From NCBI GenBank assembly GCA_005799825.1, contig SYFT01000011.1:1-48586 (forward strand): a stretch of 48,586 bases of DNA, given 5' to 3'. Below, piece after piece: positions 9,005-18,447 of this stretch. A program made the position numbers and the translations under genes. Positions within the stretch are counted from its first letter, which is position 1. Every line of letters starts with the position of its first letter. The DNA is from Acidobacteriota bacterium. Lineage in GTDB: Bacteria > Acidobacteriota > Vicinamibacteria > Vicinamibacterales > SCN-69-37. The notes under the pieces are model-generated. The model had not been told where the DNA came from. It made no database searches and was given only the letters and a program-made list of their open reading frames with translations.

Positions 9005-9032
9005 GTAGCTCGGCCTGGTCTTCAAGGCCGAG
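9005..9032 (-). repeat. Short hairpin repeat, copy 2 (inverted relative to copy 1)
   Basis: Read on the minus strand: stem CTCGGCCT/AGGCCGAG, loop TGAAGACC, then CTAC. The stem differs from copy 1 by a compensating G-C to C-G change, so pairing is kept. It ends 5 nt from the stop codon of the methyltransferase gene. Confidence 0.75.
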
Positions 9033-9037
9033 TGGCC

Positions 9038-9841
9038 CTAGCGGCGCTTTGCGAGCACCACCCAGACGTCGGCCTCCGGGTGCCACGGCGCTCCGTCATA
9101 ACCGCCGCGCACATCGTCCACCCGGAAGCCGGCCCGCTCCATTCGCGCAAGGAATTGCCCCATCGGCAGGGTCCGGAATGTCAGCGTGAAGTGGTGCCGC
9201 CGCACCTCGCGGCTGCATCGGACGACGTATTGTTCGTCGAAGATCGTGAGGCCTTTGCGCCGGTCCTGGCGCACGGATTCCACCAGCGAGAGCGTGGTGC
9301 CTGGGGCGACCTGGCCGCGGATCGGAATACGCCCCGAGTACTCCTCCCACACCGCAAGGTCGGGCACGAGATCGATGCCGAGCAGGCCGCCGCGCTTGAG
9401 AGCGCTTGCGGCCGATGTGAGCGTGGCCTCCAGATCGCGATCGTTGAGCAGTGACTGAAGCAGGCCGTAGGCGGCCACGATGGCGCCGAGTTTCCCCGGC
9501 CGCACGGGGAGGGCGCGGACGTCGCCCCGCAGCAGCGACGGACGAACGGCCTTTGGCACTCGCGCCAGCCGCCGGCGTGCGCGTGCCAGCATGGGTTCGG
9601 ATCGGTCGATGCCGAGCAGGCGGCGGTTAGCATCAGTTTCGGAGGTGAGCCAACTGCGCGCGATCGGCGCAAGAAGCCGCCCGGTGCCACAGCCAAGTTC
9701 AAGCACCGGACCGCAGGTCTCGCCCACGGTCTTCACCCAGAACGGCACGTCGCGCCGACCGAGGGTGCGCGCGTTCTCCCAGTCGTAGAACGGCGCGTAC
9801 GTGTCCCAGCCGTGCCAGCCTTCAGTCTTGCGGCCTGCCAT
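9038..9841 (-). CDS. SAM-dependent class I methyltransferase
   Basis: A 267-residue protein with a Rossmann methyltransferase fold. Motif I VLELGCGTGRLL is near residue 45, motif II is the acidic LLGIDRSEPML, and RGDVRALPV corresponds to the motif after beta-3. The substrate cannot be told from the sequence; small molecules are typical of this fold (Methyltransf_25/11). A longer in-frame extension upstream would run into the E1 gene and is an artefact, so the ATG (MAGRKTEGWHGWDTYA) is chosen. It lies 4 nt downstream of the fused E1 gene and is probably co-transcribed with it. Confidence 0.8.
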   Translation of the reverse strand: MAGRKTEGWHGWDTYAPFYDWENARTLGRRDVPFWVKTVGETCGPVLELGCGTGRLLAPIARSWLTSETDANRRLLGIDRSEPMLARARRRLARVPKAVRPSLLRGDVRALPVRPGKLGAIVAAYGLLQSLLNDRDLEATLTSAASALKRGGLLGIDLVPDLAVWEEYSGRIPIRGQVAPGTTLSLVESVRQDRRKGLTIFDEQYVVRCSREVRRHHFTLTFRTLPMGQFLARMERAGFRVDDVRGGYDGAPWHPEADVWVVLAKRR

Positions 9842-9845
9842 GTGC

Positions 9846-12317
9846 CTAGTACTCAACCAGAAGGCGGGCGGCGCGTTCGACGTCCGCTTCGCTCGGCAGG
9901 AACGCATCTTCCAGGGGTGGCGAGTACGGCACCGGCGAGTCGAGCGAACCCAGGATGCGCACCGGCGCATCCAGCCACTCAAACGCCTCTTCCTGGATGA
10001 TCGCGGCCAACGACTCACCAATGCCACCCGTGCGTGAGTCTTCGTGGACGATCAACACACGGCCGGTGGCGCGAGCGAGTTCGAGGACCGCTTCCCGATC
10101 AAGCGGCACGAGGGTGCGCAGGTCGAGCACGGCCGCTTCGATACCTGAGGCGTGCAGTTTCCCGGCAACGCGCATGGCGACATGCACGTACGCGCCGTAG
10201 GAGATGATCGTCAGGTCTTTGCCCGCCCGCCTGAGCGCGGCCTTGCCAATCGGCAAGGCCGCGGGCGCGGCTTCCTCCAGTTGCTGCTTGATGCGCGGGT
10301 CGCGATACAGCCCGATGTGCTCATAAAACAGCACCGGATCGGCATCGACTACTGCGGCCGCCATCAGGGCCCGCGCGTCATGCGGCGTCGAAGGCGCCAC
10401 GATCTTCAGGCCCGGCGTGCGATAGAACCACATCTCCGTATTTTGGGAGTGGTACGGGCCTGCATGGCGGAGCCCGCCCCACGGCATGCGCACCACCATT
10501 GGGACCTCGCCACCCCATCGATACCGAATCTTGGCTGCGTTATTCACCAACTGGTTGAACCCGGTGGCGACGAAGTCGTTGAACTGCATTTCGCCGATCG
10601 GCCGCAATCCTGCCAGCGCGGCGCCAATGCAGGTACCGAGCACCGCGCCTTCGGCCAGCGGCGAATTGAGGATGCGATCGCCGTATTTTTCGAGCAGCGG
10701 CCGCAGCAGTAGGAATGCGTTGCCGTATTTGCCGCCGACGTCCTGGCCAAACACAAAAACACGAGGGTCCGAGGCAAGGGCGTCGCCCACGCCCATCATC
10801 ACAGCATCGAGCAGTGTGGTGCCGCGTTTATCGAAAGGCGGCGCCGGCTCCACCTGTATTGTCGTCACCGGACGCGATCGAAAACCGCGTCGCACTTCGG
10901 GATCCAGCACCTCCACACGACGGCGGTCCACCGGGTCGTCGAGGAAGACGCCGGTCGTCACCGTGGCGGGGTCGGGCCACGGCGCAGCAATCACGGCTTG
11001 CGCTTCTGCATCCACCACCGTCTCAGCATCGCGCTTGAGTTGCTCAACACCGGCGGCATCGATCAGGCCGCGCGCGATGAGCCGGCGCGCGTACGCCGGA
11101 ATAGGATCGCGCTCTTTCCAGAACGCGTACAGTTCAGGGTTTGCGTAGCCCTGCGTCGTCAGTGGCGGGTAGTCCCACCCTGGCTGCGGGTCTTTGCCCA
11201 GGTAGAGCATGTCGTCGTGATGGGCATGCCCGCACATCCGCATGGCGACCAACTCAATCAACGTCGGGCCGTGGCCCGCGCGGGCCCGGTCGGCCGCCCA
11301 CGCAAACGTGGCCGCAATGGCCTCGGGGTCGGTACCGTCGATGGTCACACCCGGCACGCCGTAGCCGATGGCCTTGTCGGCAAACACGCGCACCGCCGAC
11401 TGCTCTGACACGGGCGTGGACAGCGCCGTCTGGTTGTTCTGGAGGCAGAACAACACGGGCCAGCGTCGCGCGGCGCAGACGTTGATCGCCTCGTGCCATT
11501 CACCCAGCGACGAGCCGCCCTCACCGATAAACGACACCGCGATGCGCCCACTGTGGGTCTGAGCGAACGTGCAGCCCATGCCGGCGGCGGTGAGTGTGCT
11601 GATGGTGAGCGGCGCCGATGCCGGCAACACGCCCCAATCGAAGTCGCCCAGATGCAGGTCACGCCCACCCATAGGCGGCCCGGCCTTGCCCATCTGCGCA
11701 CTCAAGACCTGCCGCACGGCGTCGGCGTCACCTCTCATGGCCAGCGCGGCGCCCAGGTCGCGGATGAGCGGCGCTATGACATCGCCTAGCCAGGCACCCT
11801 CTTCGGATCGCCACGCCGGTCCACGCCGCAGGCGCAACGGCACGGCATAGATCGCCTCTTGTCCGAGCGACCGGAACCCCTTCCCCTGAAACGAGCCGGC
11901 GCCGTACTTGACCTCTCCGCCCGAGAAAAAGTGTTTCAGGCGGTTGTCTACAGCGCGGGTCAAAATCATGCCCCGCAACATCTCCATACGTTCCTCGTCG
12001 GTGAACGACTGGGCGATGGCCGTGCGCGCCAGAAAACCATCCACCGCCTCGACGAGTTCAGCGGCGGCATGCGCCGCTCGCACATCGCTGTCCATGCCCG
12101 GTGTCGCCGCCACGGGCGGCGACGCGTGTTGCGTCAGGTGTGTGCTGATCCTGTCGGGCAGCACACACCGCAGACGATCGCGGACCCATGCCAAGTCTTC
12201 GACGTTCGTCAGGACATCGAATTCCGATAACACCACAGACAAGCCGAACGGATGCCGCTCGGCGACAAACGCGCGCAATCCGTCGCGCAATAGACCGCTA
12301 GTCACTCGAACCGCCAC
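9846..12317 (-). CDS. Fused alpha/beta 2-oxoacid (branched-chain type) dehydrogenase E1
   Basis: Thiamine-diphosphate-dependent decarboxylating subunit of a 2-oxoacid dehydrogenase complex. Residues of about 110-460 are the alpha part, with the TPP region GEGGSSLGEWHEAIN followed by LQNNQTALS and the HAHHDDMLYLG loop. Residues of about 500-823 are the beta part, with FGQDVGGKYGNAF, FNDFVATGFNQLVNNAAK, and the C-terminal transketolase domain. The fusion most resembles branched-chain or mixed E1 proteins. About 80-100 residues at the N-terminus match nothing I recognise. The start is a GTG without a clear ribosome site, so the true start may be internal. No E2 or E3 gene lies nearby. Confidence 0.88.
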   Translation of the reverse strand: MAVRVTSGLLRDGLRAFVAERHPFGLSVVLSEFDVLTNVEDLAWVRDRLRCVLPDRISTHLTQHASPPVAATPGMDSDVRAAHAAAELVEAVDGFLARTAIAQSFTDEERMEMLRGMILTRAVDNRLKHFFSGGEVKYGAGSFQGKGFRSLGQEAIYAVPLRLRRGPAWRSEEGAWLGDVIAPLIRDLGAALAMRGDADAVRQVLSAQMGKAGPPMGGRDLHLGDFDWGVLPASAPLTISTLTAAGMGCTFAQTHSGRIAVSFIGEGGSSLGEWHEAINVCAARRWPVLFCLQNNQTALSTPVSEQSAVRVFADKAIGYGVPGVTIDGTDPEAIAATFAWAADRARAGHGPTLIELVAMRMCGHAHHDDMLYLGKDPQPGWDYPPLTTQGYANPELYAFWKERDPIPAYARRLIARGLIDAAGVEQLKRDAETVVDAEAQAVIAAPWPDPATVTTGVFLDDPVDRRRVEVLDPEVRRGFRSRPVTTIQVEPAPPFDKRGTTLLDAVMMGVGDALASDPRVFVFGQDVGGKYGNAFLLLRPLLEKYGDRILNSPLAEGAVLGTCIGAALAGLRPIGEMQFNDFVATGFNQLVNNAAKIRYRWGGEVPMVVRMPWGGLRHAGPYHSQNTEMWFYRTPGLKIVAPSTPHDARALMAAAVVDADPVLFYEHIGLYRDPRIKQQLEEAAPAALPIGKAALRRAGKDLTIISYGAYVHVAMRVAGKLHASGIEAAVLDLRTLVPLDREAVLELARATGRVLIVHEDSRTGGIGESLAAIIQEEAFEWLDAPVRILGSLDSPVPYSPPLEDAFLPSEADVERAARLLVEY

Positions 12318-12326
12318 CGGGACACT

Positions 12327-12357
12327 TTAACAAGCCCACGGACCAAAGCGCCATAAT
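12327..12357 (+). promoter_or_regulatory. Promoter of the dus gene, probably leaderless
   Basis: A -10-like CATAAT ends 6 nt before the dus ATG, which would put transcription start at or next to the start codon. A -35-like TTAACA lies 19 nt upstream of it, a long spacer. There is no Shine-Dalgarno sequence. This is the 46-bp divergent gap with the E1 gene. Confidence 0.45.
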
Positions 12358-12363
12358 CGTTCC

Positions 12364-13467
12364 ATGTCATTTCGTCATCTCGTCTCCGGTGCTCTGGTCG
12401 TGGCGCCGATGACCAAGGGTTCGAACCTACCGTTCCGGCGTCTGTGCGTGGAACTGGGTGCTCGGGTGCTCGTCAGCGAGATGGCGGTGGCGCGCCGCCT
12501 CAAACAGCGGCGCGGCAGCGAGTTTGCGCTGCTCCGCCGGGCACCGGACGAGCCCTGCTTCGGCGTGCAGCTGGCGGGCAACAAGCCCGAAGAAATGGCC
12601 TGGGCCGCCGCCCTGGCACAGTCACGCGGTGCAGACTTCGTTGATGTGAACCTTGGATGCCCAATCGACCACTTCACGCGCATGGGCCTGGGCGCGGCGC
12701 TGGGCCGCCAACCGTCCAAAGTCCGTCGCATTGTCGAAACGATGAAGGCGGCTGTCACAGTAGCGGTCACAGTAAAGATCCGGCTGGGATGGAAGGCTGA
12801 CCAGCTCAACTATCTCGAACTGGCGCGTGCGGCGGTGGAAGGCGGCGCTGATGGCGTCTTTGTGCACGGCCGCACCCGCGAGGCCCGGTATCGCTACCCC
12901 GCCAACTGGGACGCGATCGCCGAAGTCGCCGCGGCGCTGCCGGTGCCGGTCATCGGCAACGGCGACCTGCTCTTCCCGCACGAGGTGCATGAACGCCTGG
13001 CCTCGTCCGGATGCGCCGCGCTCATGACCGCCCGGGGAGCCCTCATCAAGCCGTGGCTCTTTCGCGAACTGACCTCGGGCTACTGGAACATCACCGCCGA
13101 AGAACGGCTCGAGATCTACCGCCGCTACACCGCCCTCGCCCTTGAGCACTGGGGAGACGATGAGCATGGGAGGACCCGGGCGAGGGAGTTCCTGCGGTGG
13201 CACGCCGGGTTCTGGTGCCGCTACGTGCCGCAACGTGCGGCCGGGCACTGGCCATCGATGCAAGTACGCGAAGTCCTGGACCATCCGCGTTCCGCGCTCG
13301 AAGCGCTGCTCTCGCGGTCCGACGAAGCCGCACTCGAGTACGTGACCGACGAACTCCTCAACACCGGCGATCTCTCCGCGCCACCACCGGTCTCCGCCGT
13401 CGTGACCGACAGTCGCACCGATCGAGGTCGCCGCACCGAGGAAGATGAGCCGGTCGAGGCGGGATGA
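12364..13467 (+). CDS. tRNA-dihydrouridine synthase, Dus3-like
   Basis: FMN enzyme that reduces uridine to dihydrouridine in tRNA. The TIM-barrel N-terminus has VVAPMTKGSNLPFRRL. The catalytic cysteine lies in DVNLGCPIDHFTRMGLGAAL, and the phosphate-binding part includes VFVHGRTREARY and PVIGNGDLL. The C-terminal part WNITAEERLEIYRRY and EHWGDDEHGRTR resembles the eukaryotic Dus3 type more than E. coli DusA/B/C. The last 40 residues are low-complexity and basic-acidic. It has 367 residues and is divergent from the E1 gene. Confidence 0.9.
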   Translation: MSFRHLVSGALVVAPMTKGSNLPFRRLCVELGARVLVSEMAVARRLKQRRGSEFALLRRAPDEPCFGVQLAGNKPEEMAWAAALAQSRGADFVDVNLGCPIDHFTRMGLGAALGRQPSKVRRIVETMKAAVTVAVTVKIRLGWKADQLNYLELARAAVEGGADGVFVHGRTREARYRYPANWDAIAEVAAALPVPVIGNGDLLFPHEVHERLASSGCAALMTARGALIKPWLFRELTSGYWNITAEERLEIYRRYTALALEHWGDDEHGRTRAREFLRWHAGFWCRYVPQRAAGHWPSMQVREVLDHPRSALEALLSRSDEAALEYVTDELLNTGDLSAPPPVSAVVTDSRTDRGRRTEEDEPVEAG

Positions 13468-13518
13468 TCACCATGTCCACCAGGACCTCAACCCGCATGA
13501 TCCGGCAAAGCCACCGCT

Positions 13519-14066
<548 letters not shown>

Positions 14067-14070
<4 letters not shown>

Positions 14071-14465
14071 GCCTCCTCCTTTGGTTCAAACTTGAGCGCC
14101 AACCCGTTCATGCAATACCGCTCGCCGGTTGGGCGCGGGCCGTCGGGAAACACATGGCCGAGATGCCCGCCGCAATTCGCGCAGGTGACCTCGGTTCTAA
14201 CCATGGCATAGCTCCGGTCCTGAGTTGTGACCACGCCCTGATCGAGGGCAGCGTAGAAACTCGGCCACCCCGAACCGCTTTCGTACTTGGTCTCTGACGA
14301 AAACAGCGGATGCCCGCATCCGGCGCAATAAAATATACCGTTGCGCTTCTCCACATTGAGCGGACTGGACCCGGCCCGTTCGGTGCCGTGGCACCGGAGC
14401 ACTTCAAACTGTTCAGGCGCCAGTTCAGCGCGCCACTCTGCATCGGTCTTATTGATTTTCCTCAC
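14067..14465 (-). CDS. msrB: Peptide methionine-R-sulfoxide reductase MsrB
   Basis: Repairs the R form of oxidised methionine. Zinc-binding cysteines are Cys47 and Cys50 (CAGC) and Cys95 and Cys98 (CANC). The catalytic Cys118 is in [11 protein letters not shown], and ESGSGWPSF and [11 protein letters not shown] are family hallmarks. It has 132 residues, a GTG start, and is the first gene of the msrB-msrA pair, divergent from the aminopeptidase gene. Confidence 0.96.
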
Positions 14466-14499
14466 ACCTCTAGAATGCCATCAGAAGTGGTCGAGGCAG

Positions 14500-14505
14500 T
14501 AGAAT
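14500..14505 (+). promoter_or_regulatory. -10 element for the M1 peptidase gene
   Basis: TAGAAT ends 7 nt before the GTG chosen as start, giving a leaderless or nearly leaderless message. I see no good -35. Confidence 0.35.
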
Positions 14506-14512
14506 CTTGGCC

Positions 14513-17134
14513 GTGGCCCGACTCCTAATTGCCGTAGTGGCCGCTTTGGCGGCGGGCTTTATCGTGTATGTCGCCTGGGCGGGCCGCCGAACCTCGTCCG
14601 TCGAGGGGGGCATTCCCCAGGCTCTGGCCGACGAGCGGGCGTCCCGCATTCGCGACCTGACCTACGAGACCTCGTTCGATATTCCTGCCGCGCGCACCGA
14701 GCCGATCCACGGATCGGTCACCGCCCGATTCACCCTCAACGAGGTCGTGGCGCCACTCGTATTCGACTTCGCTCAACCCGCTGACAAGTTTGTGGGAGCA
14801 ACGGTCAACGGCCAGACCACCACAAAGGTGACGTCGAGCAACGGGCACTTGATTGTCCCGGCGAACCTGCTCCTTGCCGGCCAGCCCAATGAGGTCACAC
14901 TCACCTTCATCGCCGGCGACGAGGCACTCAACCGGCAGGACGAGTTTCTCTACACCCTCTTTGTGCCGGCGCGGGCGTCGCTCGCCATGCCGGTGTTCGA
15001 CCAGCCCAACCTCAAGGCGCGCTGGGTCTTGTCGCTCGAGATTCCCGACGCATGGACGGCCGTTGCCAACGGCGCCACTACCGGACAGATCCGACTCAAC
15101 AACCGGACGCAGCTGATCTTCGCGAAAACCGAACCACTGCCCACTTATCTCTTCGCGTTCGCCGCGGGCAAGTTCTCGGTCGAGACAGGCGAGCGCGATG
15201 GCCGTAAGTTTCGGATGCTGCATCGCGAAACCGACGCCGCGAAGGTCGCACGGAATCGTGATGCGATCTTTGACCTACATCACACGGCACTGCGCTGGCT
15301 GGAACACTACACGGCGATCCCCTACCCATTCGGAAAATTTGATTTCGTCGCCATTCCGTCGTTTCAGTTTGGCGGGATGGAACACGCGGGCGCGGTGTTT
15401 TACAACGCGTCTTCAATGTTTCTCGACGAGACGGCCACGCAGAACCAGCGGCTCGGACGCGCAAGCCTCATCGCCCATGAAACCGCGCACATGTGGTTCG
15501 GCGATCTGGTGACGATGCAGTGGTTCAACGACGTCTGGATGAAGGAGGTCTTTGCCAACTTCATGGCGGCGAAGATTGTGAACCCTACCTTCCCGGAGGT
15601 GAACCATGACCTGCGCTTCCTCTATTCGCACTACCCTGCGGCGTACGAAGTGGACCGCACGGCTGGCGCTAATCCCATTCGCCAGTCGCTTGGTAATCTG
15701 AACGAGGCCGGATCGCTCTACGGCGCCATCATTTACCAGAAAGCGCCCATCGTCATGCGGCAGCTCGAACTGCTGCTGGGCGCCGACGCCTTCCGTGATG
15801 GACTGCGCGAGTATCTCAAGGCGCACGCCATGGCCAACGCCACATGGCCCAACTTGATTCGCGTGCTCGACGCGCGCACACCGGCTGACCTTGTGGCATG
15901 GAGCCGCGCGTGGGTGGAAGAACGCGGACGGCCGCAGGTGACGATGGATGTGAAGCCGGACGCCGCCGGTGGAATCACGGTAGCGCTGCAGGTGGGCGAC
16001 GCTTTGGCTGCGCAGAGCGGGTCCGGCCGCGGACTCGTGTGGCCGCAGACACTGCGCGTCGTGTTGGGGCATCGCGCACACGCCACGAACGTCGATGTGA
16101 CACTCGGCGACTCAGGACGCGCGTCATTTTCGCAGGCGCTGTTCCCGGGCGAGGGAGGCGGGGCGCCAATTGGAACTCACTGGGTGCTGCCAACAGGAGG
16201 CGGTCTCGGCTACGGCGACTTCGTGCTGCCCTCGGCGATGCTGGACGCACTCGCGGCCGACCTTCCCGCGATTGTGGACCCACTGACCCGCGGAGCCGCG
16301 CTGGTGACGCTGTGGGAGTCCATGCTCGAAGGGCGCATCCCCGCCGCGCGGGTGCGCGACGCACTGATGGTTGCGTTGCCGGTGGAGCGCGATGAACTGA
16401 ATGTGGCCCGGCAGATGGGATACCTCCAGTCACTGTTCTGGCGATTTTCGTCTTCAGACGAACGGACGGCGCTGGCCCCAGCCCTTGAGGCACTGCTGCG
16501 CGATGGCCTCACGCGCGCCGCCACGATCAGCCTGAAGAGCGCATGGTTCAACACGGTGCGCAGCACCGCTACGACACCTGAGACGATTGCCTGGCTCCGG
16601 CGCGTTTGGAATCGCGAAGAACCCGTGCCCGGGCTTCCGCTGTCGGAAAACGACGAAACGGATCTGGCGCTCGACCTCGCGCTGCGCTCCGCCACTGACC
16701 CTGAAGTGATACTTGATGGACAGGCGGCGCGCATCACCAATTCCGATCGCAAGGCGCGCTTCGCTTTTGTGCGGCCGGCTGTGTCAGCCAATGCGGCCAC
16801 GCGCGAAGCGCTGTTCGATCAATTCAGGGATGTCGCCAACCGGCGGCGAGAAGCATGGGTGCTTGAGGCGATGAGCTACCTGCATCATCCGCTGCGTGCC
16901 GAACAGTCGCGCCACCTCGTAGTGCCGGCCCTGCAGATGGTGCGCGAGATTCGCGACACCGGCGACATCTTCTTCCCGAAGCGGTGGGCCGACGCTACGC
17001 TCGGCGGCCATCGCTCAGCCGAAGCCGCCGCCGACGTGCGCGCCTATCTCGACAGCCTGCCACCGGACTACCCGGAGCGGCTCCGCTGGGTCCTGCTGGC
17101 ATCCGCCGACCCGTTGTTCCGCGCCGCGCGCTGA
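14513..17134 (+). CDS. M1 family zinc aminopeptidase, membrane-anchored or exported
   Basis: Removes N-terminal amino acids from peptides. It has an N-terminal hydrophobic segment (LLIAVVAALAAGFIVYVAWA), the M1 substrate loop GGMEHAG at about residues 287-293, and zinc motif HETAHMWFGDLVTMQWF at about 322-338 with the third ligand Glu in KEVFANF 19 residues after the second His. The C-terminal ERAP-like helical domain completes the 873 residues. In KEVFANF a Lys replaces the usual Asn before the Glu. An in-frame TTG two codons upstream is possible but would overlap the presumed promoter. The NCS1 permease starts 2 nt after the stop, so the two may form an operon for peptide breakdown and uptake. 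Confidence 0.92.
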   Translation: MARLLIAVVAALAAGFIVYVAWAGRRTSSVEGGIPQALADERASRIRDLTYETSFDIPAARTEPIHGSVTARFTLNEVVAPLVFDFAQPADKFVGATVNGQTTTKVTSSNGHLIVPANLLLAGQPNEVTLTFIAGDEALNRQDEFLYTLFVPARASLAMPVFDQPNLKARWVLSLEIPDAWTAVANGATTGQIRLNNRTQLIFAKTEPLPTYLFAFAAGKFSVETGERDGRKFRMLHRETDAAKVARNRDAIFDLHHTALRWLEHYTAIPYPFGKFDFVAIPSFQFGGMEHAGAVFYNASSMFLDETATQNQRLGRASLIAHETAHMWFGDLVTMQWFNDVWMKEVFANFMAAKIVNPTFPEVNHDLRFLYSHYPAAYEVDRTAGANPIRQSLGNLNEAGSLYGAIIYQKAPIVMRQLELLLGADAFRDGLREYLKAHAMANATWPNLIRVLDARTPADLVAWSRAWVEERGRPQVTMDVKPDAAGGITVALQVGDALAAQSGSGRGLVWPQTLRVVLGHRAHATNVDVTLGDSGRASFSQALFPGEGGGAPIGTHWVLPTGGGLGYGDFVLPSAMLDALAADLPAIVDPLTRGAALVTLWESMLEGRIPAARVRDALMVALPVERDELNVARQMGYLQSLFWRFSSSDERTALAPALEALLRDGLTRAATISLKSAWFNTVRSTATTPETIAWLRRVWNREEPVPGLPLSENDETDLALDLALRSATDPEVILDGQAARITNSDRKARFAFVRPAVSANAATREALFDQFRDVANRRREAWVLEAMSYLHHPLRAEQSRHLVVPALQMVREIRDTGDIFFPKRWADATLGGHRSAEAAADVRAYLDSLPPDYPERLRWVLLASADPLFRAAR

Positions 17135-17136
17135 TC

Positions 17137-18387
17137 ATGCAACCGGTTGATCTTGCCCCGGTCAGCCCCGAGGATCAGAAGAGTTCCCCACTGGACCTGT
17201 TCCTCATCTTTGTCGGCGCGAACATCGTGGCCACCACGCTGCAGGTTGGCGCGAGCCTGCCGGCCTCCTTCACAGCACGGGTGGCGTTCACCGTGATGGC
17301 CATCGGTGCCGTCGGCGGGGCCCTGCTCACCGCTGTGCTGGCGCCGGTGGGCTCACGCCTCCGGGTGCCGTCGATCGTGGCGACGCGCGCGGCCCTCGGC
17401 GCGTCGGGCGCCCAGGCACTGGCGCTGCTGCTCTTTGTCACGAACTTCGCGTGGATTGCGCTGAACAACGTGATCGCCGCGTCGATCACTACCCAGGTCA
17501 CCGGACTGGGCACCACAGGCGTCTGGAGCGTCGGGCTCGGCCTAGTCGCCACGCTCATCGTCCTCGGCGGACCGCGCGCCGCCGCCGTCGTCGACCGGGT
17601 GGCTGTCCCGCTGTTGCTGCTCTCCGGCGTGGTTTTCACCGTCGCGGTTGTGCGGGCTCCCACGCCGGTGTGGCCCACTGCGCCGGTTCCAGCGGGCGAT
17701 ATCGCGCGCGGCCTCGACATTGTCATCGGCTATCAGGCGTCCTGGCTCCTGATGTTCGCGGACTACCCGCGCTTCGTGCGGTCTCCGCGCGCCGCAGGCT
17801 GGGCGGTGTTCTTCGGCCTCGCCCTCACCGCGCTCTGGTTCATGCCGCTGGGCTTCGTCGCCTCGGCGGTGGCCGGATCGTCGGACCCCGGCGCCATGGT
17901 GACCGTGCTCAACCTCGGCGCCTGGGGCGCGATGCTGGTGGTGCTGGCGGCGTTGACCACCAACTTCGTGAACATCTACATGTCGGCGCTGGCGCTCAAG
18001 AGCCTGCGCCCGTCGCTGAGCGGTTCGGCGGGTGTCTGGCTCATTGGCGGCATCGGCGCGGCGCTCGGACTCTTCTCGCTCGGCTGGCTCGAACGTTTCG
18101 CGTCATTCACGCTGGTGCTGGGGTCGCTGCTCGTGCCCATTGGGGGGCTGCTGCTCGCGCATTTCGTGGTGCGGCGAACGGCGACACACGTCCCCGATCT
18201 CTACAAGACCACCTCGCTGCTCGCAGGGTGGTCGTGGCCAGGCCTGACGGCGTGGATCGCGGGCGCTGTCGTCTTCCATCTCAGCGGCTCGATCGGGGGC
18301 ACTCTGCCAAGCCTCGCGACGACCATGGCGGTGTACGTCGTTAGTTCTTCGCTGGCGCGAGGCGCTTCAACTTTTCGGCCCAGTTGA
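17137..18387 (+). CDS. NCS1-type nucleobase/cytosine permease
   Basis: A 416-residue polytopic membrane protein with about 11-12 hydrophobic segments, typical of the NCS1 family that brings cytosine, purines, allantoin or thiamine precursors into the cell. Matching stretches are LFLIFVGANIVATTLQVG at the start, FADYPRFVRSPRAAG in the middle and LTTNFVNIYMSALALK. The last residues (SSSLARGASTFRPS) are not membrane-like and are encoded opposite an antisense gene remnant, so the natural C-terminus may be changed. An upstream in-frame extension overlaps the peptidase and is rejected. Confidence 0.85.
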   Translation: MQPVDLAPVSPEDQKSSPLDLFLIFVGANIVATTLQVGASLPASFTARVAFTVMAIGAVGGALLTAVLAPVGSRLRVPSIVATRAALGASGAQALALLLFVTNFAWIALNNVIAASITTQVTGLGTTGVWSVGLGLVATLIVLGGPRAAAVVDRVAVPLLLLSGVVFTVAVVRAPTPVWPTAPVPAGDIARGLDIVIGYQASWLLMFADYPRFVRSPRAAGWAVFFGLALTALWFMPLGFVASAVAGSSDPGAMVTVLNLGAWGAMLVVLAALTTNFVNIYMSALALKSLRPSLSGSAGVWLIGGIGAALGLFSLGWLERFASFTLVLGSLLVPIGGLLLAHFVVRRTATHVPDLYKTTSLLAGWSWPGLTAWIAGAVVFHLSGSIGGTLPSLATTMAVYVVSSSLARGASTFRPS

Positions 18388-18420
18388 GGACGATGTGAAT
18401 TTCCTGGCGGCCGATGGTGC
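18341..18420 (-). pseudogene. 3' remnant of a gene ending in a VLNWAEKLKRL tail
   Basis: Minus-strand codons read GTIGRQEIHIVLNWAEKLKRL, then APAKN and TAA. This resembles C-terminal tails (hVVLNWxEELKR) I associate with WD40-type Ser/Thr kinases and related acidobacterial proteins. Only about 26 sensible codons remain, and nothing matching precedes them, because the tonB-like gene comes next. The remnant overlaps the 3' end of the permease gene. It is best explained as a relic of a deleted gene. Confidence 0.4.
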
Positions 18421-18447
18421 CCTGGAGGCTTCTTCTGGGGCCGGGTG

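Noticed and set aside
16984-17136. Upstream extension of the permease gene
   Set aside because: It overlaps the aminopeptidase codons and gives an Arg-rich, non-homologous N-terminus; the ATG directly after the peptidase stop fits the family.
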